Source: a virus. From it: 60,119 nt of DNA. The position numbers were made by a program, and so were the translations under genes. The notes beneath the pieces were generated by a model. That model saw only the letters and a program-made list of their open reading frames with translations, made no database searches and was not told where the DNA came from. Where the stretch lies: IMG/VR virus record IMGVR_UViG_3300025132_000038, positions 1 to 60,119 of that record; one strand, given 5' to 3'. Of this stretch, positions 1 through 6,290 are shown in pieces; positions within the stretch are counted from its first letter, which is position 1; every line of letters begins with the position of its first letter.

Positions 1-783
1 CACACCGGAGATAGAGTGGGAGAATTAGCCTTATTTAAGGGATTTGAGACCGATTCTAGCTGTGGAGTTGAAGCAATTACACATATTTTGCCACTATTAC
101 CAAAAGGCCTATGGAGAAACAAAGTATTTAACATGTTTCATCAGGCCAAGCACATAATAGAGGACGAATTTAGCCCCTCTAACGCAGATTGTGGAGGTCA
201 TATAACTTTGTCAGCTTTTGGAGTAAATTCAACCGATTTATTTAATAAAGTTAGAAAGTACTCCGGTCTAATAATGTCTCTATATAGACTGAGGTTGATA
301 AACCCCTTTGTTAAGTACAATATGACAATGAGAGACACTAGAAGTAGTGGAACGTGGGTCAACGGCCAGCACACTCATAGTGGGTCAAGAGATAGCTACA
401 CACATCAAAAATATTGTTTTTGTAAAATAGGAGATAATGGAACAATAGAGTTTCGAGTACCTCCACGAGTTACCGGAGTTAAGCAATTAATGAAACGTTA
501 CGATTTATTTTATGAATTAATTGATTGTGCTATAAATGAAGTCTCCAACGGGTCATTTTTAAATAGAGTGAGACCTATTTTAAATAGTATGTACCCAAAT
601 CAACCGGAAAAGGTGGAAATGATTATAAGAGATAGTAAAAAGTTTCAGAAATTTATTGACACTCATGGGGAGTACACGTGCGACTTAACAGACACTTTTA
701 TTGAGTGCAACACACCAGAACGCCACGAAAGTCGAAAAGAGTACATAAGGACTCAACAAGAACTTTCTAGGATAGCGAGTTGA
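1..783 (+). CDS. Amidoligase-like (COOH-NH2 ligase) protein, 3' part of gene crossing the circular join
   Basis: This is the 3' part of a 342-residue protein whose first 82 codons lie at 59860-60105; the frame is continuous over the 14-base end overlap. In full-protein numbering I see GFEIEK (69-74), a D100-S-S followed by GVE (104-106), DCGGH (145-149) and IEFRVP (231-236). These match the order of conserved segments in Amidoligase_2-type enzymes: an acidic E-x-E, a D-S...E, a C-G-x-H and an E-F-R. That family has a glutamine-synthetase-like fold and is predicted to join carboxyl and amino groups using ATP. The substrate is unknown; a peptide or a protein tag is the family-level prediction. 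A GTG at 16 also opens this frame, but the upstream ATG at 59860 gives the full domain. A terminator follows at 806-831. The associated amidotransferase-cyclotransferase gene lies at 1438. Confidence 0.72.
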   Translation, partial: HTGDRVGELALFKGFETDSSCGVEAITHILPLLPKGLWRNKVFNMFHQAKHIIEDEFSPSNADCGGHITLSAFGVNSTDLFNKVRKYSGLIMSLYRLRLINPFVKYNMTMRDTRSSGTWVNGQHTHSGSRDSYTHQKYCFCKIGDNGTIEFRVPPRVTGVKQLMKRYDLFYELIDCAINEVSNGSFLNRVRPILNSMYPNQPEKVEMIIRDSKKFQKFIDTHGEYTCDLTDTFIECNTPERHESRKEYIRTQQELSRIAS

Positions 784-805
784 CAGAGTTAAGTTGACAA
801 TAATT

Positions 806-831
806 AAAGGGGACACTAGTCCCCTTTTTTT
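806..831 (+). terminator. Rho-independent terminator after the amidoligase gene
   Basis: GGGGAC and GTCCCC arms (loop ACTA) are extended by AAA/TTT and followed by a T run. The same hairpin core GGGGACACTAGTCCCC occurs in the opposite orientation at 36446-36461. Confidence 0.85.
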
Positions 832-839
832 ATGTCCTA

Positions 840-948
840 ATGTATCTTTAAAGAGACACCACACCAACCCACACAACACCAACCCAAACAACACCAACCC
901 ACAAAACACCAACCCACAAAACAAACAATGTATCTTTAAAGAGACACT
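840..948. repeat. 4 x 15-bp tandem array flanked by palindromic TGTATCTTTAAAGAGACA copies
   Basis: Four consecutive 15-bp units (863-877, 878-892, 893-907, 908-922) all begin ACCAACCC and differ at only a few bases. A copy of TGTATCTTTAAAGAGACA lies on each side (841-858 and 930-947). Related palindromic sequences occur at 38450-38473 and 58874-58891. The layout resembles iterons or protein-binding sites; function is inferred. Confidence 0.7.
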
Positions 949-962
949 TTCAATTATTTGTT

Positions 963-1046
963 TTTCAGTCAGTCAAAAAACGAATTATTAGAAGACCGAT
1001 TTATTTTTTTTGTGTTTCAGCTAGTCAAAACACGAATTTTTGAAGA
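963..1046. repeat. Imperfect direct repeat pair of about 32 bp
   Basis: TTTCAGTCAGTCAAAAAACG at 963 and TTTCAGCTAGTCAAAACACG at 1015 start two segments that stay aligned through GAATT and GAAGA, 52 bp apart. The purpose is unknown. Confidence 0.55.
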
Positions 1047-1152
1047 AATTTTTAAGCTAACGGAGACCTTCATAGACCACGCCACCTCTGTTAAATGCAA
1101 AAATAAAGAGGAAACCTGCACATCCCCCACATGCTGACGACCACCGGCACAC

Positions 1153-1173
1153 TTACGCAAGCCATTTGCGTAA
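1153..1173. repeat. Perfect 8-bp hairpin
   Basis: TTACGCAA (1153-1160) and TTGCGTAA (1166-1173) flank a 5-base loop, in a more GC-rich part of the non-coding region. There is no T run, so it is not a terminator. It could be an RNA hairpin or a protein-binding site. Confidence 0.5.
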
Positions 1174-1202
1174 ACGAAAAAAATACACCGGCCTAAGAAA
1201 AA

Positions 1203-1328
1203 TAAATTTGGTAGTTACATATATATATATTATCTTAGCAAAGAATTTGAATTATTCATAGCGAAAAAAGGGAAATCGTCAAGTTGTTAGACAAATGGGG
1301 GAAACAACAAAGCGAAGTCCCTTTTTTT
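1203..1328 (+). ncRNA. Candidate small RNA with its own promoter box and terminator
   Basis: A TAAATTTG box at 1203-1210 fits the Bacteroidota -7 element. About 55 bases downstream, AAAAAAGGGA (1264-1273) can pair with TCCC plus the T run at 1318-1328. Inside that loop TTGTT (1284-1288) can pair with AACAA (1304-1308). No gene lies upstream on this strand after the terminator at 806, so this terminator would need its own transcript. No known RNA family was recognised. Confidence 0.3.
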
Positions 1329-1345
1329 ATTTCTCCCCTCTTTAT

Positions 1346-1376
1346 TTGGTATTGTCTAAATTTTGTCTTATATTTG
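1346..1376 (+). promoter_or_regulatory. Bacteroidota-type promoter for the amidotransferase fusion gene
   Basis: TTG (1346-1348) lies 20 bases before TATATTTG (1369-1376), matching the TTG-N19/20-TAnnTTTG pattern. The start codon is at 1438. Confidence 0.5.
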
Positions 1377-1437
1377 TTTATTATTAACCGAGTTCTGAAC
1401 ATCAAAACATATGTTCTACTCATAAAATTTTAAACTT

Positions 1438-2574
1438 ATGTGTGTTATAATAGTTAAACAACAAAAAGAGAAAAAAGTATCCAAAGAGATATTAAAAACA
1501 TCAAGCAGAATTAACCCTCACGGATTGGGGGTTGTATGGTTAGATACATTTGAAGTATCTTATCACAAATCAAAAGAGTATAAAATTCTTGACACAACTA
1601 GACCTTATATTGCTCATTTTCGTTATGCAACAATAGGTAAAGTAAATAGAGCTAATACTCATCCTTTTATATGTGGCGATAATTCTGATGAATTATTAAT
1701 GATGAATGGTAGTATATATGGATTAGGAAATTCTAAAACGTGTGATACTAAAGTTCTTGCACAGAATTTAGGTAAGACTTCACGTCATACGTGGAAAAAA
1801 CAACTATCCGAGTATGATTGTAGATTCACTACAATTAATACTAGAACACGTACCTTTCAAATGTATAATAGAGAATTGTGGACAAAGAAAAACGGAGTTT
1901 GGTTTAGTAAAGACAATGTTATACAAGACAATTTGGTTGCAGTGTATGGAACATTAAAGAAAAATTACTCAAACTATAATCACTATTTACGTAGTTCTAA
2001 ATATGTAGGTAGTGGAGAAACACAAGACCGATACCCTTTATTAATAGAAAGCCTGCCGTTTGTGGTAAACAAAAAAGGAGTAGGTCATAATGTAGTTGTG
2101 GATGTGTTTAAAGTTTCTAACACCAAATTAGCAGACCTAGATAAACTAGAGGGACATCCACGTTGGTACAAAAGAGAAATCATACCTATTAAATTAAAAA
2201 GTGGTAAGGTTGTTAATTGTTGGGTATATTTCAACGATAAAGCTATAAACAAAAACACCACGTTTCACAAAACATATACTCAGTCGTATTTAGGTTATAC
2301 ATCAAATTGGAGAAATAATTGGTTAAGGTTTGATAATGACACGGCCATTGACACGTTCCGTGAGGATGAAATTTTACGAGAGGATGAGGTTGTGGAAACA
2401 AAACCCTTTTGTGTAGGTTGCTACAACGATTTAAAGTTTGACGGCTTTTCTAACTATCATTGTAGTAGTTGCGATAGTTGGTTTACTGAATCTGAAATAT
2501 TGCAAGACCACTTTGTTGAGAGGTCAGTGGATAGAATTATGGAGGGGAGTATGGATAATGAAGACACCATTTAG
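1438..2574 (+). CDS. Class II glutamine amidotransferase - gamma-glutamylcyclotransferase - zinc ribbon fusion
   Basis: Three domains are visible in 378 residues. Residues 1 to about 150 are an Ntn-hydrolase glutamine amidotransferase: Cys2 would become the N-terminal nucleophile after Met removal, followed by NPHGLG (26-31), HFRYAT-G (60-67), NTHPF (73-77) and NG (90-91). Such domains release ammonia from glutamine. Residues about 165-275 are a gamma-glutamylcyclotransferase/AIG2-like domain with VYGTLKK at 169-175 and the expected acidic residue in LEGHP (Glu238). Residues 325-345 form a CxxC...CxxC ribbon. The gene has its own promoter-like sequence at 1346-1376 and follows the amidoligase gene on the same strand, separated by non-coding DNA. 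This domain combination with an amidoligase was predicted by comparative genomics to act in peptide or protein amidation; the actual substrate is unknown. Confidence 0.8.
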   Translation: MCVIIVKQQKEKKVSKEILKTSSRINPHGLGVVWLDTFEVSYHKSKEYKILDTTRPYIAHFRYATIGKVNRANTHPFICGDNSDELLMMNGSIYGLGNSKTCDTKVLAQNLGKTSRHTWKKQLSEYDCRFTTINTRTRTFQMYNRELWTKKNGVWFSKDNVIQDNLVAVYGTLKKNYSNYNHYLRSSKYVGSGETQDRYPLLIESLPFVVNKKGVGHNVVVDVFKVSNTKLADLDKLEGHPRWYKREIIPIKLKSGKVVNCWVYFNDKAINKNTTFHKTYTQSYLGYTSNWRNNWLRFDNDTAIDTFREDEILREDEVVETKPFCVGCYNDLKFDGFSNYHCSSCDSWFTESEILQDHFVERSVDRIMEGSMDNEDTI

Positions 2575-2734
2575 TATGAGGTTTGAATGTAAGTATTGTT
2601 ATCGCAATATGACTCATTATGTACTTATGCAACTTGAAGGTAAGTTGACTAAAACAGAAGTGGAGAACATGTGCGATTGCAAAAAGAAAAAAAAGGATAT
2701 AAGTAAATTAAAATATAACGGAAATAAAAATTAA
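2558..2734 (+). CDS. Small zinc-ribbon-like protein
   Basis: A 58-residue protein with FECKYC near its start and CDC near residue 43, followed by a Lys-rich tail. The spacing suggests a four-cysteine metal site, though only the paired cysteines support this. It overlaps the end of the fusion gene by 17 bases if ATG 2558 is used; ATG 2576, two bases after that stop, is an equally good start. Coupled translation with the fusion gene is likely. Function unknown. Confidence 0.5.
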   Translation: MKTPFSMRFECKYCYRNMTHYVLMQLEGKLTKTEVENMCDCKKKKKDISKLKYNGNKN

Positions 2735-2739
2735 AAATT

Positions 2740-2886
2740 ATGAATAATTATAAAACCTATTTAATAGATATGATAATGGCCTTAGAGGGAAACACCAGTA
2801 TTGAGTATCACGTGAGTTTACTAACCTACTCTATAAACGAGTTGGTAGAAATTAAAGACGAGAAGTTTAACCAAAAATTAAAATAA
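2740..2886 (+). CDS. Hypothetical 48-residue protein
   Basis: A short frame (MNNYKTYLID...) with an A-rich leader ending AAAATTATG, like its neighbours. The 27 bases around this start codon (2723-2749) are identical to those around the amidoligase start (59843-59869). I recognise no domain. Confidence 0.5.
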   Translation: MNNYKTYLIDMIMALEGNTSIEYHVSLLTYSINELVEIKDEKFNQKLK

Positions 2887-2907
2887 AATTAATAAAAACA
2901 ATAAGTT

Positions 2908-3219
2908 ATGAACACAAACACATTAAATAAACATTTAGAAAATAAATCAACACAAGAAGTAACTAAAATGATTACAGAGATATTAGACATCATTGATAAA
3001 TATGATAAGGAATATAATTTAGAACACGAAAGTTTTTATCTATTACAAATAAATAAAAAGGAAAGATATAGTAAAGAGAAAATAGTTTATCAAGATAAAT
3101 TATTTAAAATAAGGGACATAAGAGATATGTTAAGAAATATGTTTAAAGATAGATATTTTAATAGAATACTTAAAAGAAGAACACAAGACTTGTTAAATAA
3201 AGTTGAATTATTAGATTAA
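2908..3219 (+). CDS. Hypothetical helical protein
   Basis: 103 residues, charged and predicted helical (many Lys, Glu, Leu, Ile), with no recognisable motif. It lies in a run of small same-strand genes separated by 10-20 bases, consistent with one early transcript. Confidence 0.6.
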   Translation: MNTNTLNKHLENKSTQEVTKMITEILDIIDKYDKEYNLEHESFYLLQINKKERYSKEKIVYQDKLFKIRDIRDMLRNMFKDRYFNRILKRRTQDLLNKVELLD

Positions 3220-3225
3220 AAAATT

Positions 3226-3384
3226 ATGAAAAATAAAGTAAATCAAGTAAATAAAGAAATAGCAATAGAATGTTTAAAGTCTATGTTAGATTGGAGTGAT
3301 AGAATAGGCACGGAAGAAAGACAAGAGATAGAGTTTGTATTGGATATGCTAACGAGAAAAGAAAATTTAATAAAAAATAAATAA
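3226..3384 (+). CDS. Hypothetical 52-residue protein
   Basis: A short frame (MKNKVNQVNKE...) starting 6 bases after the previous stop, with the same A-rich leader. Charged and probably helical. No domain is recognised; it is supported mainly by its tight spacing in the gene run. Confidence 0.5.
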   Translation: MKNKVNQVNKEIAIECLKSMLDWSDRIGTEERQEIEFVLDMLTRKENLIKNK

Positions 3385-3391
3385 TAAAATT

Positions 3392-3757
3392 ATGGAAAAA
3401 GAAACAAGATATTATATATGGGATAATGACTTACATCAAAGGTGGGGACAAATTGATTACATTATAAGGAATGATAAAGTTTATTATCTTGAGACGGGCG
3501 AGTATGTTGACTTGACAATGTTGTTACAAGATTGGGCTTTAAGTAAACCTGAGGAAGAATGGGGGGAGTGGTATAATGATGATGAAGGGAATTACTTAGG
3601 AGAAGACTATAAGTTTGAGGACTATATAAAGAGTTTGTCTAATAAAGACATAATACATGAATTGTTTGCGTGTAGTTATGAGGTTAGACAAATTATAGAT
3701 ATTGAACTTGATACAGATTCAATATGGAAATTAAAAAATTTAATTAAACCAAAATAA
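3392..3757 (+). CDS. Hypothetical acidic protein
   Basis: 121 residues, rich in Trp, Tyr and acidic residues (YYIWDNDLHQRWG near the start, EEEWGEWYNDDEG in the middle). It begins MEK, as do the next two small genes (3766 and 3899), which may reflect copied start regions rather than homology. No function recognised. Confidence 0.65.
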   Translation: MEKETRYYIWDNDLHQRWGQIDYIIRNDKVYYLETGEYVDLTMLLQDWALSKPEEEWGEWYNDDEGNYLGEDYKFEDYIKSLSNKDIIHELFACSYEVRQIIDIELDTDSIWKLKNLIKPK

Positions 3758-3765
3758 ATAAAATT

Positions 3766-3894
3766 ATGGAAAAGAGAAATTTAATCTTATATGTTTTAAA
3801 AGAAGACATAAAACAACAATTAGAAGAATTTGAATTAGGTGGTATTGATGTATGGGAATTAATTAAAAGAATAGAAACAATAGTAAATAAATAA
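3766..3894 (+). CDS. Hypothetical 42-residue protein
   Basis: A short frame (MEKRNLILYV...) preceded by AATAAAATTATG, sitting between close neighbours on both sides. Acidic and probably helical. No domain recognised. Confidence 0.45.
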   Translation: MEKRNLILYVLKEDIKQQLEEFELGGIDVWELIKRIETIVNK

Positions 3895-3898
3895 AATT

Positions 3899-4069
3899 AT
3901 GGAAAAGAAAATTGACAATTATATAGAGTGGTATAGAGTAGATTGCTCTGACCCTCACGGAGAATTAAAATGGTTAATAGATTTACTATTAAATAGTGAA
4001 CATACAGAAGATATGGAACAAGTATTAAATGATACTTACGAATTATATAAATCAAATTATACTCAATAA
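3899..4069 (+). CDS. Hypothetical 56-residue protein
   Basis: A short frame (MEKKIDNYIEWYRVDC...) starting 4 bases after the previous stop with the AATAAAATTATG leader. No domain recognised. Confidence 0.5.
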   Translation: MEKKIDNYIEWYRVDCSDPHGELKWLIDLLLNSEHTEDMEQVLNDTYELYKSNYTQ

Positions 4070-4073
4070 AATT

Positions 4074-4400
4074 ATGAAAACAAGAAACGATTTAGAATAC
4101 GCAAATTCTCAACCAAATGAGAACGAATTAGAAAAAGAAAGATTAGTAACAATATCAAATAGAAGTGTATATCATAAATACGCAGAGGTAACTATACCTA
4201 TACCCAAACGTATCAAAAAAGAGGATGTGGCCGATTGGTTATTTGAAAATGAAAACTTATACACAGATGATTTAGACCAACGATTACATGAATCAAAGTA
4301 TGAGTTTGGGTTTGGATTGGGGGAAGGCATGGATGAAAAAGATGAAGAAAGTGAAACGAGGTACGATATAGAGGGAGAAAAATATGGGGGACACCTATAA
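4074..4400 (+). CDS. Hypothetical acidic protein upstream of the ribozyme
   Basis: I chose ATG 4074 (108 residues) over the upstream in-frame ATG at 4029, because 4029 lies inside the preceding gene while 4074 follows its stop by 4 bases and carries the shared A-rich leader. The protein is acidic at its C-terminus (GEGMDEKDEESETRYD). Its stop codon at 4398-4400 directly abuts the hammerhead ribozyme. Function unknown. Confidence 0.6.
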   Translation: MKTRNDLEYANSQPNENELEKERLVTISNRSVYHKYAEVTIPIPKRIKKEDVADWLFENENLYTDDLDQRLHESKYEFGFGLGEGMDEKDEESETRYDIEGEKYGGHL

Positions 4401-4458
4401 GTCTCCGTCTACGAGTTATTTCTCGTACTGATGAGTTCACGTAGAACGAAACGGAAAC
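4401..4458 (+). ncRNA. Type III hammerhead ribozyme
   Basis: All parts of a hammerhead appear in the right order. Stem III is GTCTCCGT (4401-4408) with ACGGAAAC (4451-4458), 8 positions with one mismatch. The cleavage nucleotide C is at 4409 (GUC context). Stem I is TACGAG (4410-4415) with CTCGTA (4422-4427) and a 6-base loop. The core CTGATGA is at 4428-4434. Stem II is GTTC (4435-4438) with GAAC (4444-4447) and a 5-base loop. The core GAA is at 4448-4450, followed by the A that pairs with U of the cleavage triplet. The open end is at stem III, so this is type III. It lies between the stop codon at 4400 and the start at 4477, so self-cleavage after 4409 would split the early messenger RNA. 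Loop-loop contacts cannot be judged here. Confidence 0.9.
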
Positions 4459-4476
4459 TTTAAAAAATTAAATAAA

Positions 4477-4707
4477 ATGAAAGAATTAAAAAAAATGATT
4501 AAGATTGCTTTTAAAAGTGCTTACGATAGATTAAAATTATTAGTGTTATTAGTTATGACTCTAGGTTCATTAGGAGGAGGGATATATTGCGTAGCTATTA
4601 TGCTAGACAAATGTGGTTGGAACATACCTTTGTTTTTATTAGGTTGCGTTGGTATTTGGTTTGGGATTGGGATGATAGATATGTTTAGAGACACTTTTAA
4701 CAGATAA
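4477..4707 (+). CDS. Small two-helix membrane protein
   Basis: 76 residues with a basic start and two hydrophobic segments (about residues 19-42 and 47-66), so an inner-membrane location is likely with a short loop between. It is the first gene downstream of the hammerhead cleavage site (4409/4410) and would be translated from the 3' cleavage product, whose leader is about 67 bases. No family recognised. Confidence 0.6.
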   Translation: MKELKKMIKIAFKSAYDRLKLLVLLVMTLGSLGGGIYCVAIMLDKCGWNIPLFLLGCVGIWFGIGMIDMFRDTFNR

Positions 4708-4744
4708 ATAGAAATTTAAGTTTAATTAAAAAAAATATAAAATT

Positions 4745-5134
4745 ATGGGAAGGTATTATTCAGGCGACATAGACGGAAAATTTTGGTTCGCTATTCAAAG
4801 TTCAAATTGTGCTGATAGATTTGGTTCAACGGGTCAAACCCCAAACTATTTAGATTATTGGTTTGATGAGAGTCATTTAGAGAATATTAATAATGAGTTA
4901 TTAGAAATAGAAAAAAATTTAGGAGAAAACCTTAAATTATTAAACGAGTTCTTTAACCTTAATAATGGGTATAATAATCAAATGATAACCGAGTTCTACA
5001 AAGAAAAGGGCAAAACGATAGGAGAAGGAGATATTAAACATTTATTAGAGGAGTATGCAGACTTGTCCTTAGGCAAAGAGATAAGGGATTGCGTTAAAGA
5101 AAACGGAGAATGTAACTTTACGGCAGAGTTGTAA
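4745..5134 (+). CDS. Conserved-looking phage protein of unknown function
   Basis: 129 residues starting MGRYYSGDIDGKFWFAIQSS, a Gly/aromatic-rich opening I associate with small phage and plasmid proteins of unknown role, followed by a helical middle. It is the last gene before the terminator at 5157-5187 and so closes this transcript. Confidence 0.6.
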   Translation: MGRYYSGDIDGKFWFAIQSSNCADRFGSTGQTPNYLDYWFDESHLENINNELLEIEKNLGENLKLLNEFFNLNNGYNNQMITEFYKEKGKTIGEGDIKHLLEEYADLSLGKEIRDCVKENGECNFTAEL

Positions 5135-5156
5135 TATTTCTTTAAGGATACTCACA

Positions 5157-5187
5157 GAAAAAGGGGGACGTGTTGTCCCCTTTTTTT
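5157..5187 (+). terminator. Rho-independent terminator
   Basis: GGGGGAC / GTCCCC arms with a GTGTT loop, flanked by A and T runs. It closes the first early gene cluster and resembles the terminator at 806-831, including the CCCCTTTTTTTATG tail. Confidence 0.85.
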
Positions 5188-5213
5188 ATGCTCAAAAATA
5201 AACACACAATCAC

Positions 5214-5244
5214 TTGGTAATCATCTAGTTTTACACTATCTTTA
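5214..5244 (+). promoter_or_regulatory. Promoter for the recombination gene cluster
   Basis: TTG (5214-5216), a 20-base spacer and TATCTTTA (5237-5244) fit the Bacteroidota pattern with one mismatch at the last base. It sits between the terminator at 5157 and the start at 5268. Confidence 0.5.
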
Positions 5245-5267
5245 TACTTAAATTAAATACAATTCAA

Positions 5268-5615
5268 ATGAAAGAGAAAATTAAATTAACTATTAATAGA
5301 CTACAAAAAACAAAAAACCCTTCTACTTTTTATTTAGAAAGATTGCACGATTTACTCAGTAATACAACGAAAGAAAAGTGGGTAAATTCCGGTCAGTATC
5401 ACAACGCGAGAACGTTTGCCAGAAACAACCCTGAGTTTAATATACCTAAAGAAGTAAATCAAGTTATGTTTTATGCAGGGGAGTATGTAGTTTGTTTATA
5501 CGGAGAGACGTTTAAATGGAATGAATGTAGTTTTAGTTCCTTAAAGGATATTGAAAATTGTATTTGGGAAACCGAAAACTTAAAATTAAAAGAAAATGAA
5601 AAAAGAGATATTTAA
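5268..5615 (+). CDS. Hypothetical protein, first gene of the recombination cluster
   Basis: 115 residues with a basic helical N-terminus. No domain recognised. Its end overlaps the next gene by 20 bases, which suggests coupled translation with the DnaA-like protein that follows. Confidence 0.6.
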   Translation: MKEKIKLTINRLQKTKNPSTFYLERLHDLLSNTTKEKWVNSGQYHNARTFARNNPEFNIPKEVNQVMFYAGEYVVCLYGETFKWNECSFSSLKDIENCIWETENLKLKENEKRDI

Positions 5616-5895
5616 TCAATACGTAAAAGAAGTTGCTCAGGCTTTTGAAGTGGACGCATCCGACATGTTTACTAAAACCAAAGAAAGAACCAAAGTTGAT
5701 GCGAGACACATGTTATATTATTTATGTAAAAATAGGCCTATGCGAATAACTTATATTCAAAAATACATGGAAGGACGGGGTTATAAAATTAATCACTCAT
5801 CCATTATACATGGAATCTCTCAAATTGAAGGAAAAATAAATGAGGATAAAGATTACTTAAGTCTTATTAAGAAAATAGAACAATGTATAGTTTAG
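5596..5895 (+). CDS. DnaA domain IV-like DNA-binding protein
   Basis: 99 residues. The stretch VDARHMLYYLC followed by ITYIQKYM, GYKINHSSIIHGI resembles the DNA-binding domain IV of DnaA: a helix beginning D-A-R, then a helix-turn-helix ending in the H-S-S/T-I/V signature that reads the DnaA box. The ATPase domain is absent. In a phage this could bind a viral origin or host DnaA sites, or regulate transcription. It overlaps genes on both sides and lies just upstream of the annealing protein. The domain assignment is from motif reading. Confidence 0.6.
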   Translation: MKKEIFNQYVKEVAQAFEVDASDMFTKTKERTKVDARHMLYYLCKNRPMRITYIQKYMEGRGYKINHSSIIHGISQIEGKINEDKDYLSLIKKIEQCIV

Positions 5896-6290
5896 AACAA
5901 GTGTTTAATGAGGCTTTGGTTGATAGAGAAAGTGCTTTATTAAATAGCAGGCTATATCAAGCTAGATTGTTACGTGGAATCAAAATAGTAAGAGACAACG
6001 AAACTTTAGAGGTTGAGATATTTAATACTACAATAGGTGGGGATTTTTATAAAGAAATAACCCCAGAACAATATAAACTTTTTTTAGAAAATGGTTGGAA
6101 AATTGGAGTTTATGTTATATGTTTGTCTAACTATCGTAGAAAGCTTGTTAGGATTGAGGAACGAATAAAAGAGGAGTTAAATAGTAGAAAAAATGCTAAA
6201 AGTATAAAAACTTCTAAACATAGAAGATTAACTATACTAAAAAATTTTAAAGAAGTGTCAAACAAATTAAAAGAATTTCAAGATGAGTAA
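5883..6290 (+). CDS. Hypothetical protein
   Basis: 135 residues with a mixed first half and a strongly basic helical second half (RKNAKSIKTSKHRRLTILKN). It overlaps the upstream gene by 13 bases and the annealing-protein gene by 8. No family recognised; a role in DNA handling is suggested only by context. Confidence 0.55.
   Translation: MYSLEQVFNEALVDRESALLNSRLYQARLLRGIKIVRDNETLEVEIFNTTIGGDFYKEITPEQYKLFLENGWKIGVYVICLSNYRRKLVRIEERIKEELNSRKNAKSIKTSKHRRLTILKNFKEVSNKLKEFQDE

Larger units (their letters stand above)
784..1437. other. 654-bp non-coding region with repeats, hairpins and a candidate small RNA
   Basis: I see no convincing gene here. In order the region holds a terminator (806-831), a 4 x 15-bp tandem repeat (863-922) flanked by two copies of TGTATCTTTAAAGAGACA, a pair of 32-bp direct repeats (963-994 and 1015-1046), an 8-bp-stem hairpin (1153-1173), a TAAATTTG box (1203-1210), an (AT)n tract near 1220-1231, a long terminator-like fold (1264-1328) and a promoter-like pair (1346-1376). 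Open frames over the tandem repeat run through the terminator and are probably not genes. The iteron-like array and its distance from coding sequence make it one of two places I would look for a replication origin. Confidence 0.5.

Noticed and set aside
863-922. CRISPR array
   Set aside because: The repeats are contiguous 15-mers without spacers, and no cas gene is present.
794-991. Open frame coding an N-T-N-P-x repeat over the 15-bp array
   Set aside because: It runs through the terminator at 806-831 and its repeat simply follows from the 15-bp period. The opposite-strand frame has the same problem.
1134-1140. Second hammerhead core (CTGACGA)
   Set aside because: The flanking bases cannot form stem II or stem III with the downstream GAAA, so the match is only to the short core.
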